Part shown: in pieces, positions 55,826 to 64,000 of the stretch | How the letters are laid out: every line of letters begins with the position of its first letter | Position numbering within the stretch: the first letter of the stretch is position 1 | Assembly (NCBI GenBank): GCA_033060915.1 | Contig: CM065392.1 | Location: 6,101,001-6,165,000 of the forward strand | Direction: 5' to 3' | From: Euryodendron excelsum | Lineage: Eukaryota; Streptophyta; Magnoliopsida; Ericales; Pentaphylacaceae | DNA: 64,000 nt | Translations under genes and position numbers: made by a program | The notes under the pieces: model-generated | Seen by the model: only the letters and a program-made list of their open reading frames with translations | The model's database searches: none | Told to the model about the DNA's origin: nothing

Positions 55826-56270
55826 GCGGAGCGTCTGTGATACACTCCAGGGGTGTTTGAAAGTGGCTATTTTCTTTTCGTGTGATCAGGGCCTTCGGGA
55901 AGCGATCATTTCGATCGGACCGTACCGATGGAAAGTACTCTAGAAATACTTTCGAGAATTTCTAAATTTACGCATTTCTCAAGTCGTTTGATGATACGTT
56001 TTGATTAGAAAATCGGACAAAAAGTTAACCTTGGTGGAGCGTCTGTGAGACGCTCCAGGGGTTGCTAAAAGTTATAATTTTCACACCGTATGATGGAGGG
56101 CTTCGGGAAGCGATCTATTCAATCAAACCATATCGATGGAAAGATCTATGGACGATCTTTCGAGAATTCCCTGATTTATGCATTTCTCAAGTCAGTTGAC
56201 GGTGCGTTTTAACCAGGGAATCGGAGGAAAAGACAATTTAGGCGGAGCGTCTGCGAAACGCTCTAGGAAA
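55826..56270. repeat. 208-bp tandem repeat with a perfect hairpin in each unit
   Basis: Units start at 55826, 56034 and 56242 (gcggagcgtctg, gtggagcgtctg, gcggagcgtctg). The middle copy reads ggagcgtc-tgtga-gacgctcc, a perfect 8-bp stem; the other two have mutated stems. cttcgggaagcgatc recurs in each full unit. Confidence 0.8.
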
Positions 56271-56757
56271 CTTTTATCGAGTCATGTGAGTTTAGTGTCG
56301 TAGGGTCCTCCTTGGGTTAAACAAGGGCGTGTGGTGAAACCCTCTACTCGAAATCCCAAGGCCGGTGCTGTTTCGAGGCATATTTGGGCTTCCAAGGGCA
56401 AAAAGGTCATTTTGACCAAGGTTGGCTGGAAATGGTCAGGAATGGTTTAGTATGTTGTGTTAAGTGTGTAGGGTTGTTCAGGGATGGTTTTGGGAGAGTC
56501 TTTTACCGTTCAGCGAGGTTTGCGTAGTGTTGAGGTGTTTAGGGGCAAAATCGTCATTTTGACTGGAGTGGGCCGGAATAGGACCGAATTTGGACCAAAT
56601 GGCATGTGGGGGACGCGTAATGGTTTAACAACATTTTGGAAGGATGGAATTATTGTTTTGAGGGATTTTGAACTTTTCCAAAACGTGCCTAGAGGCCCAA
56701 GGGGCAGGTTTGGTCATTTTTCGCCAAGTCGGGCTAGCAGGCGCCGGTGTTGACCTA

Positions 56758-57095
56758 GGTGTTGGTTCCCGAAACCACCTTGTCTCGAAAAGCTACCTGT
56801 GCGGTGTTGGTCCCAAAGAACGCCTGGTCTTAGAGAGCTACCTGTAGGGTGGTGTCAGTTCCTAAGAACGCCTGGTCTTAAAAAGCTACCTGTGAGGGTG
56901 GTGTTAGTCTCCGAGAGCGCCTGGTCCCGGAGAACTACCGAATGACGGACATTCTACATTGGCGGGCTAACAGGCGCCAGAAGTGAACCGTCTGGAATTT
57001 GATGAGGCGTTGGTCCTCGAGATCGCTCGATCCCGGGAAGCTACCTAGATGGCGTTGGTTTCCAAGACCACCCGATTTGGAAAGCTGCTTGAAAT
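56758..57095. repeat. About 47-bp minisatellite near the solo LTR end
   Basis: Four consecutive units share ggtgttggt...aacgcctggtct...agctacctg. Two more diverged units follow at about 57005-57095 after a short gap. Confidence 0.75.
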
Positions 57096-57263
57096 AATGG
57101 TACTTATGGCTCCAGCGGGTCCTTGTGGGCCCAAGAAGTGACCAGTTGACTGAATTGGAGATTGAAAGGCTCATCTTGAGCTTGCACGTGATGTGGTGTT
57201 GGAAACCGAACCCGGTCGGGCTAGAGATCGCCGAGCAGGCAAAAATGGGGTGCTTACAAATGG

Positions 57264-58696
57264 TCTGTTATGTGGGAATGGGTGTTTTCAATTTACCTCT
57301 AAGAATGTGATAGTACTGGAATTGTCTCAGATATCTCGAAGGACTGACCCTTCAAGTCCCAAGCATTCCTAATGATGATCAGCTACAATCTAAATTATGG
57401 ACTTCATGGCTTTTAATTGAGCATTGCTGGAGAACCCAAGTTGATCGAAGAATCGTTTGAATTTGGCACAATTTTGTAATGTCTTGGCCTGCATGTCACG
57501 ATCAACCACTACAGGGGGTGGCTGGTAATCTGCCAACTCCTCATTCTCATCAAAGTAAGATGCCATATTAGCCTTATAGAATTCATCATCATCAAGCTTA
57601 TAATCTTCTCTCCATTGGCTCAAGAAATCATCATATCCTTCATCTGCTTCAATAGGGTCATAATAAGCTACCATGCTCACATTCTTTACTTTGTTTACAT
57701 GTTTCAGATATTGGTTGGTTCAAACATCAAGTTGCTTCCTATTTTTTAAGTATAAGTCCTTTGCATCAAGTTTCTTTTGGAAAATTCTCTTCAAGGTCCA
57801 GCAGTCCTCTGTGGAGTGCTTTAGGGTCTTATGGTATATGCAAAAAGCATTGCTTTATCTATCTCTCTTGAAGATTATTTCTTTCGCCTCGGGAAGTGTC
57901 AGGCTCCCTTTATTGACCCATTCTTCCACCAGGAGTTTGACCTCATTTATAGCGCAAGGTAAGGAGGGGTATCTTCATATTCCTTTAGTTTTTTTCCCCT
58001 CGAACCACCCCCTTGTGTTTTTCGTTTCAAAGTAGTGGATGCTGCAGCGACTTGATTTTTGTTGCCCTTCCACCCATTTCCTCGGGTAGGTGGCTTGACA
58101 GTGGTCCTGAAATTTTAAGCAACTTCATGCAGCACAGGAAAGGTGGGGATCGATTGGTTCATAAGATAAACTCGATATTCTTGAAGCGTCCCACGAACAC
58201 ATATCTCTACGAGTTTGATTTCCTCGATTTGCTCGTGACATTCCACTGCCCGGTCTTGAAACCTTTGGACAAAACTGAGGATATCCTCTCTCAGTTGCTA
58301 GACTTCGGACACTAGGGAGAAGGACGTGACTCACTCCTATGCTTGGAAAAATTTTGTGTAAAACTTGTTGACCATATCTTCCCAAGTTAGGATAGAATCA
58401 GTAGGTAAATTGACATACCAACTATATACCCTGTCTATGAGGGATTTAAAAAATTCTCGAAAGTGAAGGTTCGTGTTAGATCCATGAACCCCTAGGGATT
58501 TGATGAATCTAACAACGTGTTCTTTGGCATTGTCAGCCCTTCTATCAAAATGGAGGAATTTGGGAGTAGTATTTCCCTCAAGGTAAGGCAAAGTAAGAAT
58601 CCCAGCTGGATACGGTGGCTTAATGTCTGGATCAGGTAATGAAGGCATGCTTTGCTTTATCCTTTTTTGTAGCAATATTGCTTGTATATCTGCCAT
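57264..58696 (-). pseudogene. Gypsy gag and start of protease
   Basis: The minus-strand ATG at 58694-58696 begins MADIQAILLQKRIKQS. The gag core continues PYPAGILTLPYLEGNTTPKF, FDRRADNAKEHVVRFIKSLG and RVYSWYVNLPTDSILTWEDM. After a frameshift near 58335 it reads ECHEQIEEIKLVEICVRG and YRVYLMNQSIPTFPVLHEVA, then a stop. A zinc-finger-like segment FCIYHKTLKHSTEDCWTLKR follows near 57840. The final open part is 57680-57390 (SMVAYYDPIEADEGYDDFLS). A stop at about 57390 and others separate it from HNRPLY, which leads into the protease at the solo LTR junction. Gag would form particles, but the frame is broken in several places. Confidence 0.75.
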
Positions 58697-59489
58697 AGTG
58701 ACGAACTACTGAGGGAGAGCAGTAAAGTCAGAGTCAGTGTCATTTATGGGTTATACCCCAGAGGCGATACTCGTACCTGGTGTGAGCTATTCTGCTACTG
58801 GCAAAACTGAGTTAATAGTGGGAGTTGGATTTGCCCTGACTTGCAAAATTGGTTCCTGAATCGGTGGTGGGATTACATTGGACGGGCTAACTTGATCGAC
58901 ATTAGTCATTAGCTAGGCCGGGATCACTCTGGGAACTAGGGCAAGTATGGTGTCACCCAACTTTTGTAGAGTCACGAGCATTTCGACCAGACCTAGGGTG
59001 GAGGCGTTGTCAGTGATACTGTGAGTAAGTTCTGGATGACGACCAGACGAAGCCTCTTATTTAGTGTTCTCTGGAATTGTTCGTAGACCTCTACGAGTGC
59101 TGACCATCCACCAACCCTATATCCCCAGTGGAGTCGCCTTAATGTAGATGATGTAAACTATGGGTTTGGAGAGATAGGAATTACCAGAGGATCAGCACGG
59201 ACAGTAGGGTTGTATGGAGGTGAAGGACAGAACTGATTGTGAACAGAGAGAATGGGAGTAGTACTCTAACAATACTTTAGCATGGGTTTGCCTCCTCTCT
59301 TCGTCTCTGCTTACCCTTAGGGTAGCAGGCTTTAGTTCATGATATATATCTGGATGACACGTGGCCACTAAGGTCATGTGCTCAAGATACTTTCTGCTAG
59401 CCAAACTGAGGTTGGAAGGTTCTCCTCGACCCCAAGGGACTCGAGATCCTATGTGATCGAGGTGATACCTCTCACCTCAGCGATCCTCT
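58697..59489 (-). mobile_element. Gypsy 5' internal region, coding status unclear
   Basis: This lies upstream of the gag ATG on the minus strand. Short frames only (for example 59404-59192). The element's 5' LTR and primer site are not in the window; the SIRE-like LTR abuts at 59490. Confidence 0.4.
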
Positions 59490-60062
59490 TGTTGGCCCAA
59501 AAGGCAACCCAAGAGCGGGGGTGAATTGAGTTTTTTAAAAATTAATGACAATTATGATTAATTAAAATTAATCTAATCAAAGTAACAGTGATCAATCTAT
59601 ATATAAAGTAATGTGATCAAAGGAAGAATAGAAAACATAGCAATAGAAAGAATACAAAGAATTACCGAGGTTTAACCACAATTCATGGTCTACATTCTCA
59701 CCCCAAGACCCCTTGATGCCTTCCTCCACTGTGTAATCTCTAATTACAAATGGATGCTGATTGACCAAGTACTCAGCTCATTATACACACAAGAACTTCT
59801 TCCCAAGTTCTTCAGCTACCAAGTGGTTTTTTCCAAGATCCACTCAAGCTTACAAGAGTTTTTCTTCCACAAGAGAACTCTCAAACTCTCACTTACAAGT
59901 GTATAAAGATATATAAATTATTTACAAACTCTCTAACAAAAGTGGATTTAAATAATCAAAGCTCACAAAGTGAAGACAAACAGAATGTTTAGAATTTTCA
60001 GTTTGATTAGTCAATGGATGTTTGTTTTCTTTCTCTCTTCTTGTATAAATGCAGTTGGAAGC

Positions 60063-60075
60063 TTGTATATAAACC
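60063..60075 (-). promoter_or_regulatory. TATA box of the SIRE-like LTR
   Basis: gtttatatacaagc on the minus strand, roughly 100 bp downstream of the palindrome cluster. Confidence 0.55.
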
Positions 60076-60170
60076 CATGTATTCATTTCATCCATTGGAA
60101 GTTGTTGGGGCTCATTTAATGCACGTCTAATCCGTTATAACGTAAGAAAAACTAGCCGTTATATCCCAGG

Positions 60171-60474
60171 GGTCGACTCTAGGCTTAATGGGTCGACTCA
60201 TCTGGTCTGCATTTTTTAGATGTTGTTCACTGTCTCAATAGGTCGACTCTTCAATTCCATGAGTCAGCTCATTGATCATTCTATTTTCAAATCATTTTGC
60301 TTCTATCTTCATGAGTCGGCTCTTCATTTCCATGAGTCGACTCTTTGCACAGAAATCTTGTTTCAGTGTTCATGAGTCGATTTTTTATATTTCAGGGCCG
60401 ACTTATTGATCATTTAGTCTTCAACTTTTTACTTCTATCTTCATGAGTCGACTCTTCATTTCCATGAGTCGGCT
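60171..60474. promoter_or_regulatory. GAGTCGACTC palindrome cluster in the SIRE-like LTR U3
   Basis: About ten copies, exact or one or two bases off: 60171, 60191, 60241, 60261, 60313, 60333, 60373, 60395, 60444 and 60465. They are often paired about 20 bp apart around ttcaattccat or ttcatttccat. Confidence 0.7.
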
Positions 60475-61437
60475 CATTGCCCAAAAATCTTCACTCTGTT
60501 TTCCAATGATCGAGCTCATCTTCTGCAATATTATAAGATCTTCAAGGAGTCTTCTCTTTGGAGTACGATGATCAATCAAACTCTTTAACTCATCAAAGTT
60601 AGCTTCTATTCAATTTGGATTGAATCAATCATTTGATATTCATCTTTTCTTGACTTCCAAACTGTCAGGGCTTCATCTTATCAATGTTGATCTCTTCTTC
60701 TTTGTTGCGAAGCTTCCTCTTTTATTGTAGAGCTTTCTCTTCCAATGTCAAGCTTTTTCTTTTATGTAGAGCTTCAAAAAGCTTCATTTTTTATTTCTTC
60801 TCTTTGCTAGAAATTCTTCTTTTCTTCTTTTCTTCTTTGAAATCACCTCAATGAGACTTTTGTAAGCTTGATGAAGTCTATTCAAACATATTGTCTTCAT
60901 TGATTCTTTACATCTCAGAAGAATTCTTTACTTGGATTCCATGTAGAGATCAAGCAATCAAGATTAATTTTCTTCTTAAGCAACTTTCAATCACATTATC
61001 TTGAATTGACTTTTTGCACACTTGATGAAGTCTTCTTTTAAGCTTTTTCAATCTCTTTACAATCAAATCATCTTCAACTGATCTTTGCACACTCTGATGA
61101 AGTCTTCAATCTTTTTGAATGCAAGTCAATTTTATTGAGTCTATGCATACTTGATGAAAACTTTATTTGAACACCTTCAATCTCTTCAAATACAAATCAT
61201 TTGTTTGAAGTAGAAATAGTCGTCAATGCTCTGTTTGATTCATTACATAGCTCTTAGAGTTTATTACTTGATCCTAAGCTTGTTGTGCATTTACTTTGAC
61301 ATGTATTAAACTTAAAGTTGAATTTTAAATCTAAATTATGAACTTCATTAATCTGCACACTAAGTAAATATATTAGTAAAATAACACAAGGTTTGGTTAT
61401 CATCAAAATCAACATGGGGATCAACCTTGAGTCAACA

Positions 61438-61452
61438 ATCTCCCCCTTTTTG
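61438..61452 (-). other. Polypurine tract of the SIRE-like element
   Basis: caaaaagggggagat on the minus strand, directly before the LTR start. Confidence 0.8.
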
Positions 61453-62343
61453 ATGATGACAAAACCTTTGCAAAATAAGTTGATATATGACTAAATGAAA
61501 TGGACAGATTTAAATGAGATACCAGAAGGGAACTCCCCCTTTGTTTCGTAATTAAGCAAATGATGCTTAAAAGACAGAGGACTTTTCAAAAATAGCTTTC
61601 AGGGAGTTTTTGTCAATTAATTTAAAAACAAATTGAGGGTATGATTCATGTTACTCCTCCTGAGAACATGTTTGATGTTGATCAGTTAACATGCAAATCA
61701 TTTCATATCTATTCAATGCCAATTGATCAAACACTTCAATGTACATTTTAATACAAGTGCAATTCATTTATCAACAAACACACATTGTTCAATTCTTCAC
61801 CCTAATTCTGGTTGTTGGCTAAGTTTACACTCAATCTATTATGTCCAATTCTTCTCCAATTCTAAAATATGTGCAATTCACTTTCAAGAAACACACACAC
61901 ATTGTACTTATACATTCATTGTCCAATTTTTCTCCCCCTTTTTGTTAATTCATCAAAAAGAGAAAGAGAATGAAAATTATAGACAAGAACAATAGCAAAA
62001 AAATATTAAAACAAAATAAATTATATAAACAGAAAAGCAATCAAGTAAGCAAGAAACCAAAAAAATTAATTGAGCACCAGAACAGAATTACATTTCATTC
62101 ATTCAAGACTGTGATTACACAAAAATGTTTTACAGTTAATATTCACAAAAAAGTATGCCAAAACAAAAAAAAAATGTTATAACAGGGCCATGAGTGACAA
62201 AGCCATGAGTATTCAAGATGATGTTGGAGGATTTTGGAGGAGTTTTAAGGAAATGGAGAGGGAGAGAGTGATAAATCAACAGGATCCGAGGCAGTATTGG
62301 ATGGATCAAAAAAGGGTCTAGACCTCAGACCATATGGTCTCCT
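61453..62343 (-). other. SIRE-like 3' untranslated region
   Basis: A-rich or T-rich sequence between the coiled-coil ORF and the polypurine tract. The reading frames over it are short and unrecognised. Confidence 0.5.
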
Positions 62344-62715
62344 TCACACAAATCTAGAAACTGAGGTAGATGGTGTGGCTCGCTTTGCTGAACCAGCTTT
62401 CTTTCTTGGTGCAGCATCCTCAGATTCATCCTCAGAGAGACCATCTACAGGCTCATCCTCATATTCAACTTCTGTGTCCTCCAATTCTTCCTCTGGTTCC
62501 TTCTCTTGTTGAGCTCTGCTTGGAGTTGTGTAAACAGTTTCAGGGTTTTGTTCTCCCTCATTTCTCTCTTCATTTTTCGGTTCCTTTTCCACTTCCTCTT
62601 CCTCCACTACAATACCTTGAACCACTTTGAGTTGAATCATGTCTTGCTTAAGACTTTTCAACTGCAATAACCCATCATCAAGCTTTTGGTTCATGCTTTG
62701 AAGCATGTCCATCAT
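62344..62715 (-). CDS. Acidic coiled-coil ORF between pol and the 3' LTR (env-like position)
   Basis: This 123-codon frame has a true ATG (62713-62715) and an in-frame TAA 24 bases upstream of it, so it is a separate ORF rather than a pol extension. Residues 1-30 (MLQSMNQKLDDGLLQLKSLK) have heptad-like hydrophobic spacing, suggesting a coiled coil. Residues 37-100 are extremely rich in Glu and Asp (VEEEEVEKEPKNEERN, EPEEELEDTEVEYEDEP), and the end is basic and Ser/Thr-rich (APRKKAGSAKRATPSTSV). I see no signal peptide or membrane segment, so it is not a conventional envelope protein. SIRE-type elements carry an extra ORF here, often with coiled coils; homology to those is inferred from position. 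A TATA-like promoter lies about 230 bp upstream. Confidence 0.55.
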   Translation of the reverse strand: MMDMLQSMNQKLDDGLLQLKSLKQDMIQLKVVQGIVVEEEEVEKEPKNEERNEGEQNPETVYTTPSRAQQEKEPEEELEDTEVEYEDEPVDGLSEDESEDAAPRKKAGSAKRATPSTSVSRFV

Positions 62716-62937
62716 GTTTCTCGTCCTTGTTCGATTTTAGGAGCTATTGAGGGATTAGGAACGTTGAGAGAGGATGGAATGGAGTCGATTAGGGTTTATA
62801 ATGAGATTGAGGTGAAGATTTGTGATGGTTCGGGAGTAACAGTTGGGCTTTGGTGCGAACAGGGGAGCAGGAGAGAAAAAGAGTGAGAGTGAATGAGTGA
62901 AACGGAAATTTCGAATGTTTGTAAAGTGGACTTCGTG

Positions 62938-63060
62938 AAAATATATAGGCCCAACTCATTAGGCGACTCATGAATTTAATGAGTCGACACTTGCCTGTTA
63001 ATGAAATAATTTGAGTCCACTATCGTGATGAGTCGACTCATTGAAATGGAGTGTCGACTT
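62938..63060 (-). promoter_or_regulatory. Putative internal promoter: palindromes plus TATA ahead of the coiled-coil ORF
   Basis: On the minus strand, four copies of the LTR-type palindrome (63051-63060, 63030-63040, 62981-62990 and 62961-62970, one of them exact) are followed by a TATA box (cctatatatttt, 62939-62950). A pyrimidine-rich leader (about 62850-62900) then leads to the ATG at 62715. This copies the U3-TATA design of the element's own LTR. Promoter activity is inferred. Confidence 0.5.
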
Positions 63061-63243
63061 ATGCGACCAGACTGGGCATGTCAATTATAAGGAATTCAGG
63101 ATATGACATTTTTTAAGTTTTGAGATAAAGAATGTCTTAATATGATTATGCAATGAATCATAAATTCAAGAAATACAATTCATATGAATAATAAACACAT
63201 TTAAAACATTCAAAACACAAATTTCACTCGAATTAATCAAATT

Positions 63244-64000
63244 TTAAAGCATAGGATCACTCATCCCTAATTCTGTTCTTATCATACAAAAACGATCTTC
63301 ACTCAATGGTTTAGTAAAGATATCAGCCAATTGCATTTTGGTGCACACAAAGTCAAGTTCAATATCACCTTTTTGTACGTGATCTCGTATAAAGTGATAT
63401 CTAATTTCAATGTGCTTTGTGCGAGAGTGTTGAACAAGATTTTTAGTCAAGTTTATAACACTAGTATTATCACACTTAATAGGAATATGATCAAACAAGA
63501 TTCCATAATTTTTTAATTGTTGCTTGATCCATAACACTTGAGCACAACAACTGCCAGCTGCTACATATTCAGCCTCAGCTGTGGAGAGAGCAACTGAATT
63601 TTGTTTCTTGCTATACCAAGATACAATCATATTGCCTAGGAGTTGGCAAGAGCTACTTGTGCTCTTTCTATCAACTCTACTCCCCGTATAGTCAGCGCCA
63701 GTATATGCATTCAAATTAAAATATGTACCATTTGGATACCATAATCCAAGGTTTGGTGTGCGCTTAAAATAATGAAAAATTCTCTTTATAGCAATCACAT
63801 GAGATTCTTTAGGATTGGATTGAAAATGAGCACATAAGCAAATACTAAACATTATATCTGGTTTACTAGCAGTTACATACAATAGAGAACTTATCATGCT
63901 TCTATAAAATTTAGTATCTAGTGTCTTACATTTCTCATCGTTATCCAATTTTGTTATAGTACTCATTGGAGTACTTATAGGCTTTACATCTTCCATGCCA
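63244..64000 (-). CDS. SIRE-like pol: C-terminal RT/RNase H, partial at window edge
   Basis: The frame is open from the window edge to a TAA at 63244-63246. It starts in the RT tail (MEDVKPISTPMSTITKLDND; YRSMISSLLYVTASKPDIMF) and continues into RNase H. AYTGADYTGSRVDRKSTSSS carries the first acidic position, QNSVALSTAEAEYVAAGSCC the Glu, and IKCDNTSVINLTKNLVQHSR the next Asp. The end shows RTKHIEIRYHFIRDHVQKGD and QLADIFTKPLSEDRF, a standard C-terminus for this copia lineage. There is no internal stop, so this element is younger or better preserved than the copia at 41075. Its function is degradation of the RNA strand during reverse transcription. Confidence 0.85.
   Translation of the reverse strand, partial: GMEDVKPISTPMSTITKLDNDEKCKTLDTKFYRSMISSLLYVTASKPDIMFSICLCAHFQSNPKESHVIAIKRIFHYFKRTPNLGLWYPNGTYFNLNAYTGADYTGSRVDRKSTSSSCQLLGNMIVSWYSKKQNSVALSTAEAEYVAAGSCCAQVLWIKQQLKNYGILFDHIPIKCDNTSVINLTKNLVQHSRTKHIEIRYHFIRDHVQKGDIELDFVCTKMQLADIFTKPLSEDRFCMIRTELGMSDPML

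Larger units (their letters stand above)
52506..57258 (+). mobile_element. Very large solo LTR (Tat/Ogre-like), 4,753 bp
   Basis: It begins TGTCGTGCCCCAGTTTTTGG and ends GGGGTGCTTACA, flanked by aatgg at 52501-52505 and 57259-57263. An early aggagtcgccacctaa block (52648) is wording I associate with Tat/Ogre LTRs, which are known for multi-kilobase size. There is a TATA-like tctatttatagg near 55436. It has no coding region and several internal minisatellites. It sits inside the gypsy protease sequence. Orientation is taken from the TATA box and early block. Confidence 0.75.
59490..61437 (-). repeat. SIRE-like 3' LTR, 1,948 bp
   Basis: On the minus strand it begins TGTTGACTCAAGG and ends GGGCCAACA. 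The cluster of GAGTCGACTC palindromes (60171-60474) precedes a TATA box (tttatatacaag, 60063-60075), so U3 is about 1.37 kb. The partner LTR is out of the window, so the target duplication cannot be tested; the left flank is cctct (59485-59489). Confidence 0.75.
59490..64000 (-). mobile_element. SIRE/Maximus-like Ty1/copia element, 3' part, runs off the window
   Basis: On the minus strand: pol RNase H (from the window edge to 63244), a 1.8-kb 3' region with a coiled-coil ORF (62715-62344), a polypurine tract (61438-61452) and a 1.95-kb LTR (59490-61437). An extra ORF between pol and the 3' LTR and a large LTR are hallmarks of the SIRE/Maximus lineage. The 5' half lies outside. Confidence 0.7.

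Noticed and set aside
59685..59906. 73-codon plus-strand frame
   Set aside because: It lies antisense within the SIRE-like LTR R/U5 region with no protein similarity that I recognise.
1..64000. CRISPR array, tRNA or rRNA genes
   Set aside because: No regularly spaced identical repeats with unique spacers, no cloverleaf-like gene apart from the SINE-like B box, and no rRNA landmarks.

Overview
This window reads as repeat-rich nuclear DNA of a flowering plant, most likely a eudicot. The base composition is AT-rich, there are long (GA)n, (CT)n and (AT)n microsatellites, and there are plant-type Ty1/copia and Ty3/gypsy retrotransposons, L1-type LINEs with RNase H, CACTA and hAT DNA transposons, and plant-specific DC1 (Cys/His-rich C1) genes. 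I see no bacterial operon, rRNA, tRNA gene or CRISPR array. No intact host gene can be defended; the host-derived material is pseudogenes and exon-like fragments.

Layout, left to right. 1-2503: a decayed LINE RNase H domain, then a copy of the 3' flank of a DC1 gene. 2504-12652: a CACTA transposon of about 10.1 kb with 32-bp terminal inverted repeats and a CTC target duplication. It has no recognisable transposase. It holds two oppositely oriented pieces of a gypsy LTR and exon-like host fragments, one resembling the ESCRT-III protein VPS24. 14418-22350: two hAT-type MITEs, a DC1 pseudogene (copy A), a 1.66-kb solo LTR and small MITE-like repeats. 22350-32576: mostly noncoding, with microsatellites, hairpin elements, a 309-bp tandem duplication and a third hAT MITE. 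32577-36640: an internally deleted LINE whose ORF1 is split by a hAT element and by a solo LTR. 36641-39260: DC1 pseudogene copy B, ending in a SINE-like insertion. 40190-48590: a structurally complete but mutated Ty1/copia element (41075-47464, GTAGT target duplication) set between two copies of a duplicated noncoding segment. 48600-51460: 3' end and LTR of a gypsy (Tat/Athila-like) element on the + strand. 51380-59489: a broken gypsy gag-protease-pol on the - strand, split by a 4.75-kb Tat/Ogre-like solo LTR (52506-57258, AATGG duplication). 59490-64000: the 3' part of a SIRE/Maximus-like copia element on the - strand (RNase H, an acidic coiled-coil ORF, polypurine tract, LTR), running off the window.

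Two themes stand out. First, insertion history can be read with base precision: many insertions have matching target duplications, several have an empty counterpart site in another copy within the window, and LINE and gypsy reading frames continue across insertions when the insert plus one duplication is removed. Second, unrelated LTRs share one promoter design: a cluster of short palindromes or inverted pairs just upstream of a TATA box. In the SIRE-like element the same palindrome (GAGTCGACTC) and a TATA box occur again inside the element, directly ahead of the coiled-coil ORF. That is the best candidate here for something undescribed.
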